Below are positions 7,750 through 19,263 of a stretch of DNA of 64,000 bases, in pieces (position 1 is the first letter of the stretch; every line of letters starts with the position of its first letter). Position numbers and translations under genes: made by a program. This stretch comes from Cystobacter fuscus DSM 2262. GTDB lineage: Bacteria; Myxococcota; Myxococcia; Myxococcales; Myxococcaceae. Under the pieces are notes generated by a model, which had not been told where the DNA came from, did no database searches, and was given only the letters and a program-made list of their open reading frames with translations. Where the stretch lies: the NCBI RefSeq assembly GCF_000335475.2, contig NZ_ANAH02000004.1:62001-126000 (forward strand). Reading direction: 5' to 3'.

Positions 7750-8733
7750 CTAACGGGCCACGCGCGCGAGCCTCGCCGCGCCCAGCACCGCGCCGCCCGC
7801 GAGCGCCGCGATGGCCGCCGTCGCCGAGAAGCGCTTCCAGCGCGGCGTGGCCGGCACCGGGCCATAGGGGCCCATCACCCGGGGCATCGGCTGGAAGAGA
7901 TTGCCCTCGCGGCGCTCCACCGGCTGCTCGCGCATCTGCATGCGCTTGCCCCACCGGCCGAGAATGAAATCCCCCACGAAAGGCACAATCGTATCCATCG
8001 CCAGGATGAGCCAGCCCTGGAGGAACACCGGCACGAGCGTCTTGCCCGGAGACCTCGCCGCCCGCACCACCGCTCGCGCCACCACGTCCACGTCATACGT
8101 GGGCGGCACCGGTTGCGGCGCCCGGCTGAACATCGTCGGCGCGTGCGCGAACATGTTCGACGACACCGACGGCACCAGGATGTTGGACACGTGGATGTCC
8201 GTGTTCGCCAGCTCCAGCTTCAGCGACTTGGCCCAGCCCAGTGTCGCGTGCTTGCTCGCCGAATACGGCGACAACAACGGCGCCCCGCCCTTGGACAGCA
8301 TGGATTGCACGTTGAGGATGTGGCCGCTGCCCTGGCGCCGGAAGTGCGGCAACACCGCCCGCGCGAAGCGCATGAAGCCAAAGCAATTCACGTCGAACAC
8401 CCGCGTGATGTGCTCCCACGGCAGCTCGTCGAAGAGCCCATAGGACTGCACCCCCGCGTCATTCACCAACAGGTCCACCCGCCCATAGTGCGCCACGCAC
8501 TCGCGCACCACGTGCTCCACGTCCGATTGCACCGTCACGTCCCCGGGCACCGCGAAGCACTCGCCCCCCTTCGCCTGGATGTCCTGGCACAGCCGCGCCA
8601 GCGCCTCCTCCGAGCGCGCCGTCACGCACAGCCGCACCCCCGCCTCGCCCAGCCGGACCGCCGCCTGCCACCCCACCCCGCTCGACGCCCCCGTCACGAT
8701 GGCGACCTGGCCCTTCAAGTCCTGGCGACCCAT
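7750..8733 (-). CDS. Short-chain dehydrogenase/reductase
   Basis: 327 aa. The Rossmann motif TGASSGVG (residues ~14-21), the NDAG motif (VNDAGVQ, a variant of NNAG) and the catalytic SPYSASK tetrad (Ser plus Y-x3-K) are all present, so it should be an active NAD(P)-dependent oxidoreductase of the classical SDR type. The C-terminal ~75 residues form an extension with a terminal hydrophobic helix (AAIAALAGGAVLGAARLA), suggesting membrane attachment, as in several myxobacterial and mycobacterial lipid-associated SDRs. The ATG at 8733 has GAGGAGG at the right distance; longer versions lack one. Divergent from the desaturase-like flavoprotein across a 211-base spacer. Confidence 0.85.
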   Translation of the reverse strand: MGRQDLKGQVAIVTGASSGVGWQAAVRLGEAGVRLCVTARSEEALARLCQDIQAKGGECFAVPGDVTVQSDVEHVVRECVAHYGRVDLLVNDAGVQSYGLFDELPWEHITRVFDVNCFGFMRFARAVLPHFRRQGSGHILNVQSMLSKGGAPLLSPYSASKHATLGWAKSLKLELANTDIHVSNILVPSVSSNMFAHAPTMFSRAPQPVPPTYDVDVVARAVVRAARSPGKTLVPVFLQGWLILAMDTIVPFVGDFILGRWGKRMQMREQPVERREGNLFQPMPRVMGPYGPVPATPRWKRFSATAAIAALAGGAVLGAARLARVAR

Positions 8734-8944
8734 GCCCCCTCCTCGTCTTGTCTGGCTCCGCGGCACGCGAGCCCCCGTGGGCACAGGATGCGAACGCCCC
8801 TCCCCCAACGCACACACAGGCCCTCCCCTTGGCCGCCCGTCCGCTCGGGTGCCCTCGTGCCAGACGACTCCCGACGTCCAGTGGTGAACGCATCGGGATG
8901 GGATTTTCCGCCTGGACTCCCGAGGTCGGGTGAAGCTCCCCGCC

Positions 8945-10378
8945 ATGAGTTCGGTGCTCGACGCGATCGTGGTGGGCGCGGGACCCAATGGGCTCTCCGC
9001 CGCGGTGACCCTGGCCCGCGCGGGCCGCTCGGTGCGAGTCGTGGAGGCGGCTCCCACCCCCGGCGGCGGCGCACGCTCGGCCGAGCTCACCCTGCCCGGC
9101 TACGTCCACGACGTCTGCTCCGCCGTCCACCCGCTCGCCGTGGCCTCGCCCTTCCTGCGCCAGCTCCCCCTCGCCGACCACGGGCTCGAATGGGTGCACC
9201 CGGACGCGCCCCTCGCCCACCCCCTGGAGGATGGCAGCGCCGCCGTGCTCGAGCGCTCCCTGGAGGCCACCGCGCGGGGACTCGGCCCCGACTCCAGGCG
9301 CTACGAGCGCTGGATGCGCCCCATGGTGCACGCCTTCGAGGACATCATGGCCCAGCTCGGAGATCCGTTCCGCCTGCCCCGCCATCCGCTGCGGCTCGCC
9401 CGCTTCGGCCTGCGCGCCCTGCGCTCCGCCCACGCCCAGGCCCGGAGCGCCTTCCAGGGTCCTCTCGCCCGCGCCCTCTTCGCCGGCGGCGCCGCGCACT
9501 CCTTCTCCGCCCTCGAGCACCCCCTCACCTCCGCCTTCGGCATCCTCCTGCTCACCTCGGGTCACGCCGTCGGCTGGCCGTTTCCCCGAGGCGGCACCCA
9601 GAAGCTCGTGGACGCGCTCGTGAGCTACCTGGGCGTGCTCGGCGGCGAGGTCGTCACCGGCCAGCGCGTGACGAACGTGGATGAGCTGCCCCGCGCGCGC
9701 GCCGTGCTGCTCGACGTGACGCCCGCGCAGCTCGTGAAGCTCGCCGGCCACCGGCTGCCGCCCCGCTACGTGGAGAAGCTGCGGCGCTTCCGCTACGGGC
9801 CCGGCGTGTTCAAGGTGGATTGGGCCCTCGCCGGCCCCATCCCCTGGCGGGCCTTCGGGTGCTCCCGCGCGGGCACCGTGCACGTGGGCGGCAGCCTGGA
9901 GGAGATCTCCGCGAGCGAGGCCGCGGTGGCCCGGGGACAGGTGCCCGAGCGCCCCTTCGTGCTCGTGGCCCAGCACACGCCCTTCGATGACAGCCGCGCG
10001 CCCAAGGGGCGGCATACCGGATGGGCGTACTGCCACGTGCCCAACGGCTGCACCGAGGACATGACGGCGCGCATCGAGGCGCAGATGGAGCGCTTCGCCC
10101 CGGGCTTCGGTGAGCTCGTGCTCGCCCGGCACACGCGCTCGCCCGCGCAATACGAGGCGTACAACGCCAACTGCATCGGCGGGGACATCTCCGGCGGCGC
10201 CATGGAGGGCCTGCAACTGCTCGCCCGTCCCGTGGCGAGCCTCGTGCCCTACGCCACGCCGGATCCCCGTCTCTATCTGTGCTCGTCCTCCACGCCCCCC
10301 GGGGCCGGGGTGCATGGGCTGTGTGGCTTCCTCGCCGCGCGCGCCCTGCTTGCCAGCGAGGTGTGGCGCAAGGGGTAG
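8945..10378 (+). CDS. Phytoene desaturase-like FAD-dependent oxidoreductase
   Basis: 477 aa. The N-terminal dinucleotide-binding motif VVGAGPNGLSAA (about residues 9-20) is followed by the conserved VVEAAPTPGGGARS and the YVHDVCSAVHPL segment. The C-terminus carries TPPGAGVHGLCGFLAA, the FAD-contact motif of the CrtI/amine-oxidase superfamily. These proteins desaturate or isomerise isoprenoids and related polyenes; the PNGLSAA branch is often annotated simply as NAD(P)/FAD oxidoreductase and is not necessarily carotenogenic. No crtB or other carotenoid gene is nearby. The ATG at 8945 is chosen; a GTG at 8930 would add five residues. Confidence 0.82.
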   Translation: MSSVLDAIVVGAGPNGLSAAVTLARAGRSVRVVEAAPTPGGGARSAELTLPGYVHDVCSAVHPLAVASPFLRQLPLADHGLEWVHPDAPLAHPLEDGSAAVLERSLEATARGLGPDSRRYERWMRPMVHAFEDIMAQLGDPFRLPRHPLRLARFGLRALRSAHAQARSAFQGPLARALFAGGAAHSFSALEHPLTSAFGILLLTSGHAVGWPFPRGGTQKLVDALVSYLGVLGGEVVTGQRVTNVDELPRARAVLLDVTPAQLVKLAGHRLPPRYVEKLRRFRYGPGVFKVDWALAGPIPWRAFGCSRAGTVHVGGSLEEISASEAAVARGQVPERPFVLVAQHTPFDDSRAPKGRHTGWAYCHVPNGCTEDMTARIEAQMERFAPGFGELVLARHTRSPAQYEAYNANCIGGDISGGAMEGLQLLARPVASLVPYATPDPRLYLCSSSTPPGAGVHGLCGFLAARALLASEVWRKG

Positions 10379-10538
10379 GGCGGAACGTGCGAGCACCTAT
10401 GAACTGTGTTCGCATCCCCAGCGGGCAAGCGAGCCGACGTCAAATGCTCCCCGGGAGGTGGAGCGAGCGGGCTTCCGTGCACAACTTCTCCGCCACTCAC
10501 CTCATGACCCGCATCCACCGCTCCGTCCCGATCCTCGC

Positions 10539-11768
10539 ATGAGCCACACGCCACCCCGAGGCACCCTGGTCGTCGAGCCCCGTCACGGGCTCCAGCTCGT
10601 CCAGGGCCCCGTCCAGCCCATCGTTCCCACCGCCCTCCCCACCGAGGGTTCCTCCGCGCCGTGCCCCCAGTTGCGGCCCGGTCATCAGGTGGAGCTGGTG
10701 TGCAACGGCCGCATCTTCGAGGTCATCGAGCAGGAGATTGCCCGGGCCCGTTCGAGCATCCACCTGTGCATCTACATCTGGCGTCCGGGCAAGGTGTCGG
10801 ATCGCCTCGTGGCGGCCCTGGAGGAGAGGGCGCGCGCGGGCGTTGCCTGCCGACTGCTCGTGGACGCAGTGGGCAGCCGGGGTGGCTTCGAGAAGTCCGT
10901 GCGGCCCCGTCTGGAGCGCGCCGGGTGCGAGGTCCGTCGCTTCCACCCTCCCCGCCTCCGCCACTTCTGGCGGCTGCTCCTGCGCAACCATCGCAAGCTG
11001 CTCGTCATCGACGGACGCGTGGGGCTCACCGGCGGCTGGTGCATCTCGGACGAGTGGGATGGCCACGGCCAGAGCGAGCACGAGTGGCGGGACACCAACG
11101 TGCGCGTGCACGGCCCCGCCGCCCTCGCGCAGATGCAGGCCACCTTCTCCGAGGACTGGCAGCACGCCGGTGGCGAGCCGCTCCCCGCAGACTCCTTCCC
11201 CGCCCTCGCTCCCGAGGGCCCCTCCCGCGCCGCCTTCATCCAGAGCCGCGCCCGCCCCGGCGCCGAGCCCGCCGAGCGGATGCTGGAAGCCGTCTTCAGC
11301 GCCGCCCGGCGCCGGCTGTGGATCTCCAGCGGCTACTTCGCCATCAACGACGCCTTCACCCGCCTGCTCATCGGCTTGCGGCGCGCCGGCGTGGACGTGC
11401 GCGTGCTCGTGCCGGGCCCCATCAACGACGTCCCCGTGGCGCGCGCCATGCAGCGCTCCACCTACCGCTCCCTGATCAAGCACGGCGTGCGCCTCTGGGA
11501 ATACCAACCCACGATGATGCACGCCAAGACGGCCGTGGTGGACGAAGAGCAGTGCATCGTCGGCTCCACCAACCTGGATCCCTTCTCCCTCAACGTGCTG
11601 CAGGAGGGCTCGCTCGTGGTGGAGGACCCGTCCCTCAACACGGCACTCGCGCGGGCGTTCCTCCAGGACCTCGACGTCTCGCGCGAGGTGCTCGCGACGC
11701 CCTGGTACTACCTCCTGGTCTCCGGCGTACGCCGCGTCCTGTGGTGGATATTCGACCGCTTCGATTGA
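10539..11768 (+). CDS. Phospholipase D family protein, ClsB-like cardiolipin synthase
   Basis: 409 aa with both HxK(x4)D motifs: HRKLLVID near residue 151 and HAKTAVVD near 328, each followed by the GG or GSTN(L/x)D tail of PLD enzymes. There are no N-terminal membrane helices, as in E. coli ClsB (about 410 aa), which makes cardiolipin from phosphatidylglycerol and phosphatidylethanolamine. The C-terminal WYYLLVSGVRRVLWWIF could be an amphipathic membrane contact. Other PLD activities cannot be excluded. The start ATG at 10539 has only a weak ribosome site; 160 gene-free bases precede it. Confidence 0.85.
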   Translation: MSHTPPRGTLVVEPRHGLQLVQGPVQPIVPTALPTEGSSAPCPQLRPGHQVELVCNGRIFEVIEQEIARARSSIHLCIYIWRPGKVSDRLVAALEERARAGVACRLLVDAVGSRGGFEKSVRPRLERAGCEVRRFHPPRLRHFWRLLLRNHRKLLVIDGRVGLTGGWCISDEWDGHGQSEHEWRDTNVRVHGPAALAQMQATFSEDWQHAGGEPLPADSFPALAPEGPSRAAFIQSRARPGAEPAERMLEAVFSAARRRLWISSGYFAINDAFTRLLIGLRRAGVDVRVLVPGPINDVPVARAMQRSTYRSLIKHGVRLWEYQPTMMHAKTAVVDEEQCIVGSTNLDPFSLNVLQEGSLVVEDPSLNTALARAFLQDLDVSREVLATPWYYLLVSGVRRVLWWIFDRFD

Positions 11769-11888
11769 CGTCCACTCCCGGACAGGGGACTGGCGGGCAG
11801 GCGGATGTCGTCCCATGGGCCCATCGCCACCGTGCCACGACGTGCCCATGGTTGCGCCGTAGCCCTGTCCATCCGGGAGACGACCACC

Positions 11889-14800
11889 GTGGGACTCTTC
11901 GACCTGCTGTCGCGATGGCCCCTCCTGCGGCAGCTAAAGCGCAAGGACGCGCTCGGCCTGGGCGAGTCGGCCATGAGCGAGCGCAGCCGTCAGTTGGAGC
12001 CGCGCACCGTCCGGGCCGACAAGGTCGTCCCCTCCGTGTGCCCCTACTGCGCCGTGGGCTGCGGCCAGAAGGTCTACGTGAAGGACGGGAAGATCCTCGA
12101 CATCGAGGGGGACGAGACGTCTCCCATCTCGCGCGGCCGGCTGTGTCCCAAGGGCAGCGCCAGCTTCCAGCTCGTCACGGGCAACCACCGCGTCCACGAC
12201 GTGCTCTACCGCAAGCCGGGCGCCATGCAGTGGGAGAAGCTTCCCCTGCACAAGGCCATGGACATGCTCGCCGAGCGCGTGAAGAAGGCGCGCGACGCCA
12301 CGTGGCAGGCGAAGACGGAATCCGGCGACGTGGTCAACCGCACCCTGGGCATCGCGCACCTGGGCGGCGCCACGCTCGACAACGAGGAGAACTATCTCAT
12401 CAAGAAGCTCTTCACCGCGGGACTCGGCATCGTCCAGGTGGAGAACCAGGCTCGAATATGACACTCCTCCACGGTGCCCGGTCTGGGCATCACGCTAGGA
12501 CGAGGCGGGGCCACCAACTTCCAGCAGGATCTGGCCAACTCGGATTGCATCCTCATCCAGGGGAGCAACATGGCCGAGTGCCATCCGGTGGGCTTCCAGT
12601 GGGTGATGGAGGCGCGTGAGCGCGGCGCCACCGTCATCCACGTGGATCCACGCTTCTCGCGCACCAGCGCCATGGCCGACGTGTTCGTGCCCCTGCGCGC
12701 GGGCACGGACATCGCGTTCCTCGGCGGCATCATCCACTACATCCTGGAGAACGAGCGCTACTTCCACGACTACGTGGTGCACTACACCAACGCGCCCGCC
12801 ATCATCCGCGAGGACTTCCAGGACACCGAGCAGCTCGACGGGCTCTTCAGCGGCTATGACCCGGAGACGGGCAAGTACCAGCCCCACACCTGGCAGTACG
12901 AGGGGCTGGACGGAGTGGTGGCCGCCGCGGGCCACAAGGAGATCTTCGCCGAACCCGGCGCGGGCGGTCACGGCAAGGTGCAGGGCAAGCACATCACCGA
13001 GGTGTCGCGGGACAAGACGCTCCAGCACCCGCGCTGCGTCTTCCAGGTGCTCAAGCGCCACTACGCGCGCTACACGCCAGCCGTCGTCTCACGCATCTGC
13101 GGCGTCCCCGAGGAGCTGTTCCTCAAGGTGGCCAGGACGCTGTGCGACAACTCGGGGCGCGAGCGCACGAGCGCCATCTGCTACGCGGTGGGTTGGACGC
13201 AGCACTCGGTGGGCGTGCAGAACATCCGCTCGGCCGGCATCATCCAGTTGCTCCTGGGCAACATCGGCCGGCCCGGTGGCGGCATCATGGCCCTGCGCGG
13301 CCACGCCTCCATCCAGGGCTCCAGCGACATCCCCACGCTCTACAACCTGCTGCCCGGCTACATCCCCATGCCGCACGCGCCGGACGCGCAGCGCTTCGAC
13401 CAGTACGTGCACAACAACGTGTCGGCCAGCGGCTGGTGGAGCGAGTTCCCCAAGTACATCGTCTCGCTGCTCAAGGCGTACTACGGCGACGCCGCGACGA
13501 AGCAGAACGACTGGGGCTTCCACTGGCTGCCCAAGCTCACCGGGGACCACTCGCACATGACGACCGTGGCCGACATGGCCGACGGCAAGGTGAAGGGCTA
13601 CTTCGTCATGGGGCAGAACCCCGTGGTGGGCTCGATGAACGGGGCCCTGCACCGCAAGGCCCTGCACAAGCTCGAGTGGCTGGTGGTGACGGACCTCACC
13701 CTCATCGAGACGGCCGAGTTCTGGCGCACCGCTCCGGAAGTCGTCCGCGGCGACGTGCGGCCCCAGGACATCCAGACCGAGGTCTTCTTCTTCCCGAGCG
13801 CCGCGCACACGGAGAAGTCCGGCTCGTTCACCAACACCCAGCGCCTGTTGCAGTGGCACTCGCAGGCGGTGGAGCCCCCGGGCCAGGCCCGGAGCGATCT
13901 GCAATTCATCTTCGAGCTGGGGCGCCGGCTCAAGGCGCTCTACGCGGACTCCACCGAGGAGAAGGACCGGCCCCTCCAGGCGCTCACCTGGGACTATCCC
14001 ACCCACGGTCCGCTCGACGAGCCGGACGCCGAGGCCGTGCTCAGGGAGATCAACGGCTACACGGTGAAGGACGGAGTGCCCGTGCCGGGCTTCACGAAAC
14101 TCGAGGCCGACGGCAGCACGGCGTGTGGCTGTTGGATCTACTCGGGTGCTTACGCGGACGGGGTGAACCAGGCGGCGCGGCGCAAGCCCGGCCAGGAGCA
14201 GACGATCGTGGCGCCCGAGTGGGGGTGGGCGTGGCCGGCCAACCGGCGGCTGCTCTACAACCGCGCCTCGGCGGATCCCGAGGGCCGCCCGTGGAGCGAG
14301 CGCAAGAAGTACGTCTGGTGGGACGAGGGCCAGCGCCGGTGGACGGGCGAGGACGTGCCCGACTTCATCGCGGACCGGCATCCCTCGTACCGGGCGAAGA
14401 AGGGCGACCAGGGGCTGGACACGCTCTCCGGGGATGATCCCTTCCTCCTGCAGGCGGATGGCAAGGGGTGGCTGTTCGCGCCGAGCGGCATGGTGGACGG
14501 CCCGCTGCCCACGCACTACGAGCCGCTGGAGTCCTCGGTGCAAAACTTCCTCTATGGGCAGCAGTGCAACCCGGCGCGCTATGAGTGGCGGCGCCGCGAC
14601 AACCCCATGGCGCGGGCGTGGGCGGATCCGCGCTACCCGTACATGCTCACCACGTACCGGCTCACCGAGCACCACACGGCGGGCGGCATGTCGCGCTGGC
14701 TGTCGTGGTTGAGCGAGCTGCAGCCGGAGATGTTCGTGGAGGTGTCGCCGGAGCTGGCGGCCCAGGCGGAGCTGGAGAACGGCGGCTGGTGCACGGTGTC

Positions 14801-15155
14801 CACGGCGCGCGGCCAGGTGGAGTGCCGGGTGCTGGTGACCGAGCGCCTGCGGCCGCTGAAGGTGGGCGACAAGCTCGTGCACCAGGTGGGCATGCCCTAC
14901 CACTGGGGCTACACGGGGCGGGTGAAGGGCGAGAGCACCAATGACCTCACGGCCTTCTCGGCGGACCCGAACGTCTCCATCCAGGAGTCCAAGGTGCTCG
15001 CGTGCAACGTGCTGCCGGGGCGGCGCGGGCAGGGCAGGCTCGCGGCGATGGGCTGGGAGCCGCCGCCGCTGCCCCCGGGCGTGGTCGAGGTGCCGCGAGA
15101 CAAGGAAGGCGTGGGTCCGCCCATGCCCCAACCCGAGCAGGACGCGAGGGAGTAG
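11889..15155 (+). CDS. Formate dehydrogenase catalytic subunit, selenocysteine-containing
   Basis: 1088 aa if the in-frame TGA at 12459-12461 is read as selenocysteine (residue 191). The context NQARI-U-HSSTVPGLG matches the active-site signature of FdnG/FdoG-type formate dehydrogenases (QAR-x-U-H). A [4Fe-4S] site C51-x2-C54-x3-C58-x27-C86 is at the N-terminus; the molybdopterin domains follow, including GHASIQGSSDIP and the C-terminal dinucleotide-binding region. No twin-arginine signal is visible, so it may stay cytoplasmic, unlike E. coli FdnG. GTG at 11889 is chosen because GGGAG precedes it; an ATG at 11805 would add 28 residues. The enzyme oxidises formate to CO2, passing electrons through the next two gene products. 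The TGA could be mistaken for a nonsense mutation and the gene split into 218- and 893-aa pieces. Confidence 0.95.
12459..12500 (+). promoter_or_regulatory. SECIS-like element directing selenocysteine insertion
   Basis: Directly after the TGA, GGTGCCC (12473-12479) pairs with GGGCATC (12485-12491) around a loop GGTCT (12480-12484). GGUCU is the SelB-contacting apical loop of the E. coli fdhF and fdnG SECIS, and the 18-base distance from UGA to the loop equals that in fdhF as I recall it. A lower stem TCCT/AGGA (12465-12468, 12497-12500) completes the shape. The unpaired U seen in the E. coli upper stem is not evident in the simplest fold. Confidence 0.85.
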
Positions 15156-15161
15156 TGCCCC

Positions 15162-15962
15162 ATGGGACAGAAGGGCTTCTTCACCGACACGACCATCTGC
15201 ATTGGCTGCAAGGCGTGCGAGGTGGCCTGCAAGCAGTGGAACCAGTTGCCCGAGGACGGCCTGGAGCTCACGGGCATGTCCTATGACAACACGGGGCACC
15301 TGGGCGCCTCCACCTGGAGGCACGTGGCGTTCGTCGAGCGGCCCGTGCCCATGCCGGGACACACGGTGGGGCTGGTGGACTTCTCGTGGCTGATGAGCTC
15401 GGACGTGTGCAAGCACTGCCAGCGCGCCGGGTGTCTGGAGGCGTGTCCCACGGGCGCCATCATCCGCACCGAGTTCGACACCGTGTACGTGCAGCCGGAC
15501 GTGTGCAACGGCTGCGGCTACTGCGTGACGGCGTGTCCCTTCGGCGTCATCGATCGGCGCGAGGACGACGGGCGCGCGTGGAAGTGCACGCTCTGCTACG
15601 ACCGGCTGGGCGAGGGCATGACGCCCGCGTGCGCCAAGGCGTGCCCCACCGCGTCCATCCAGTACGGCGACGTGGACGAATTGCGCGAGCGCGCCAGGCG
15701 CCGGGTGGAGCAGCTCCATGAGAAGGGCCTGGGCGAGGCCTACCTGTACGGCGCGGATCCGGAGAGCCAGCCGGGCACGGGAGGGCTCAACGCCTTCTTC
15801 CTGCTGGTGGACAAGCCCGAGGTCTACAACCTGCCGCCCGACCCCGTGGTGCCGACGATGAAGGGCAAGGAGTCCTGGGCGATGGCGGGCTGGGGCGCGC
15901 TGGGCATGGCGGCGCTGGCGCTCGGGGCGGTGCTGCTCGGAGGGGGAAGCACGCGTGAGTAA
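15162..15962 (+). CDS. Formate dehydrogenase iron-sulfur subunit
   Basis: 266 aa with sixteen cysteines in four ferredoxin-type groups: C13-x2-C16-x2-C19-x3-C23 at the N-terminus, then CKHC...CLEAC, CNGCGYCVTAC and CTLC...CAKAC. This is the FdnH/HybA-like subunit that relays electrons from the catalytic subunit to the membrane partner. A hydrophobic helix near residues 243-262 probably anchors it in the membrane, as in FdnH. It begins seven bases after the catalytic subunit and its end overlaps the NrfD-like gene by 8 bases, so the three form one operon. Confidence 0.93.
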   Translation: MGQKGFFTDTTICIGCKACEVACKQWNQLPEDGLELTGMSYDNTGHLGASTWRHVAFVERPVPMPGHTVGLVDFSWLMSSDVCKHCQRAGCLEACPTGAIIRTEFDTVYVQPDVCNGCGYCVTACPFGVIDRREDDGRAWKCTLCYDRLGEGMTPACAKACPTASIQYGDVDELRERARRRVEQLHEKGLGEAYLYGADPESQPGTGGLNAFFLLVDKPEVYNLPPDPVVPTMKGKESWAMAGWGALGMAALALGAVLLGGGSTRE

Positions 15963-17097
15963 AGGCATCCGGCCGGAGGATCTGGACAAGCGCGGGGACG
16001 GGCGCGAGATCGACACGAGCCGGGGTGAGCTGTCCGGCGAGGGCGCCTGGCAGCGGGTGAAGCGGTTGGACGAGGCCAACCCCGCGCGCGCGGTGCTGCA
16101 CACGCGGCCCACCCCATCCGACGTCACCTCGGCGACGCCGAGCTACTACGGGCAGCCCGTGCTCAAGGAGCCGATATGGATCTGGACCATTCCGCTCTAC
16201 TTCTACGTGGGCGGCACGGCGGGCGCGGCGAGCCTGTTGGGCGCGACGGCGGAGGTGCTCGGTGGCGAGCGCCTGCGGCCCCTGGGTGTGCGCTGCCGGT
16301 GGATCGGCGCGGTGGGCGACAGCGTGAGCGCGGGACTGCTCATCTATGACCTGGGCCGGCCCGAGCGCTTCCTCCACATGCTGCGCGTCTTCCGTCCCAC
16401 CTCGCCCATGAACCTGGGTACGTGGATCCTCTCCGGCTCGGGGGCGATGAACGGCGCGGCCGCGGTGCTCTCGGGCCAGAAGGGCTGGCTCGGGCGGGCG
16501 GGAGACGGCGCGGCCCTGATCGGCGGCCTCCTGGGCATGCCGCTCGCCGGGTACACGGCGGTGCTCATCACCAACACGTCGGTGGCCCTCTGGCAGTCCG
16601 TCCACAAGAGCCTGCCCCTCTTGTTCATGGCCTCGTCGGTGGCGGGCGCGGGCAGCCTGCTGCGACTGCTGCCCCATAAGCCCGAGGAGGAGCGAATCCT
16701 CCACCTGTTCGGCATGGGGGGAAAGGTGGCCGCGCTCGCCGCGGGGCTCGCCGCCCACCGCGACGCCACGCGCGTGGAGGCCGTGGGCAAGCCGCTGCAC
16801 CAGGGGTGGACGGGGGCGATGTGGGTGGCGGCCCACGTCTGCACCGCGGCGTCGCTCGGGATGGATCTGGTGCCGGGCCGGCGGCGCCCGGCGATGAAGG
16901 TGGCCGCGGCGGTGCTGGGCACGGCGGGGGAGCTCTTCACGCGCTTCGCCATGTTCTACGCGGGCAAGAAGTCCTCGAGAGATGCCCAGGCCACCTTCCA
17001 GGGCCAGCGCCAGGGACTGGGCGCCGCGGAGGTGACGGGACACACCCTCGCCTCGGACGGCAAGCCGCTGAAATTCCCCCTTCCCGTCCTGAAATGA
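15955..17097 (+). CDS. nrfD: NrfD/PsrC-type membrane subunit of formate dehydrogenase
   Basis: 380-aa polytopic protein. After ~70 soluble residues it has about eight hydrophobic segments starting at IWIWTIPLYFYVGGTAGAASLLGA, the conserved first helix of NrfD/PsrC subunits, followed by DLGRPERFLHMLRVFRPTSPMNLGTW, a strongly conserved loop. These subunits pass electrons from an Fe-S protein to the quinone pool without haem. Its use here replaces the cytochrome b subunit (FdnI) of the E. coli enzyme. GTG start at 15955 overlaps the previous gene and is preceded by GGAGGGGGAAG. Confidence 0.9.
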   Translation: MSKGIRPEDLDKRGDGREIDTSRGELSGEGAWQRVKRLDEANPARAVLHTRPTPSDVTSATPSYYGQPVLKEPIWIWTIPLYFYVGGTAGAASLLGATAEVLGGERLRPLGVRCRWIGAVGDSVSAGLLIYDLGRPERFLHMLRVFRPTSPMNLGTWILSGSGAMNGAAAVLSGQKGWLGRAGDGAALIGGLLGMPLAGYTAVLITNTSVALWQSVHKSLPLLFMASSVAGAGSLLRLLPHKPEEERILHLFGMGGKVAALAAGLAAHRDATRVEAVGKPLHQGWTGAMWVAAHVCTAASLGMDLVPGRRRPAMKVAAAVLGTAGELFTRFAMFYAGKKSSRDAQATFQGQRQGLGAAEVTGHTLASDGKPLKFPLPVLK

Positions 17098-17330
17098 TCC
17101 GCATGTGGGGCCGCGGACAGCGCCCTGCCCTCCAGGGCCATCACTGTCCACCAACCCACAGATATCCGGCTCACCAGTGAACCCCGGAGATCCAAGACAC
17201 CCGTGCCCGCGCAACAGGAGCGTAGGATGGTGATCGCGTCATAGAAAACCCACGCCCACGCAGGGGGGAATGTACCGGGGGGGTACGTTCCGCCGGCCCC
17301 TTCACGTCCGCCCCGACGGCCGACCGGTCC
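17098..17330. other. Spacer after the formate dehydrogenase operon
   Basis: 233 bases with no gene. It contains a small inverted repeat GTACC/GGTAC (17272-17276 and 17282-17286) around a G-run. No T-run terminator and no clear promoter elements are seen. Confidence 0.3.
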
Positions 17331-19202
<1,872 letters not shown>

Positions 19203-19218
19203 GGCCCGCTCCCTTCCC

Positions 19219-19250
19219 GGAAGGCGCCGTGCTAACTCCCGGGGCCTTCC
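19219..19250 (+). other. Hairpin between kinase and next gene
   Basis: GGAAGGC (19219-19225) and GCCTTCC (19244-19250) form a 7-bp perfect stem with an 18-base loop, starting 17 bases after the kinase stop. It could attenuate read-through into the next gene but has no T-run. Confidence 0.3.
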
Positions 19251-19263
19251 TCGCGAGGCCTCC

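Noticed and set aside
12459-12461. TGA as a nonsense mutation making the formate dehydrogenase a pseudogene
   Set aside because: Reading continues without any other disruption, the codon is exactly at the catalytic Sec position and the GGUCU hairpin follows at the expected distance.
13089-16127. Very long open frame (about 1000 codons) antisense to the formate dehydrogenase genes
   Set aside because: It mirrors the third-position GC bias of the real genes; its translation is His/Arg/Ala-rich with no domain, and the sense strand has a complete selenoprotein operon.
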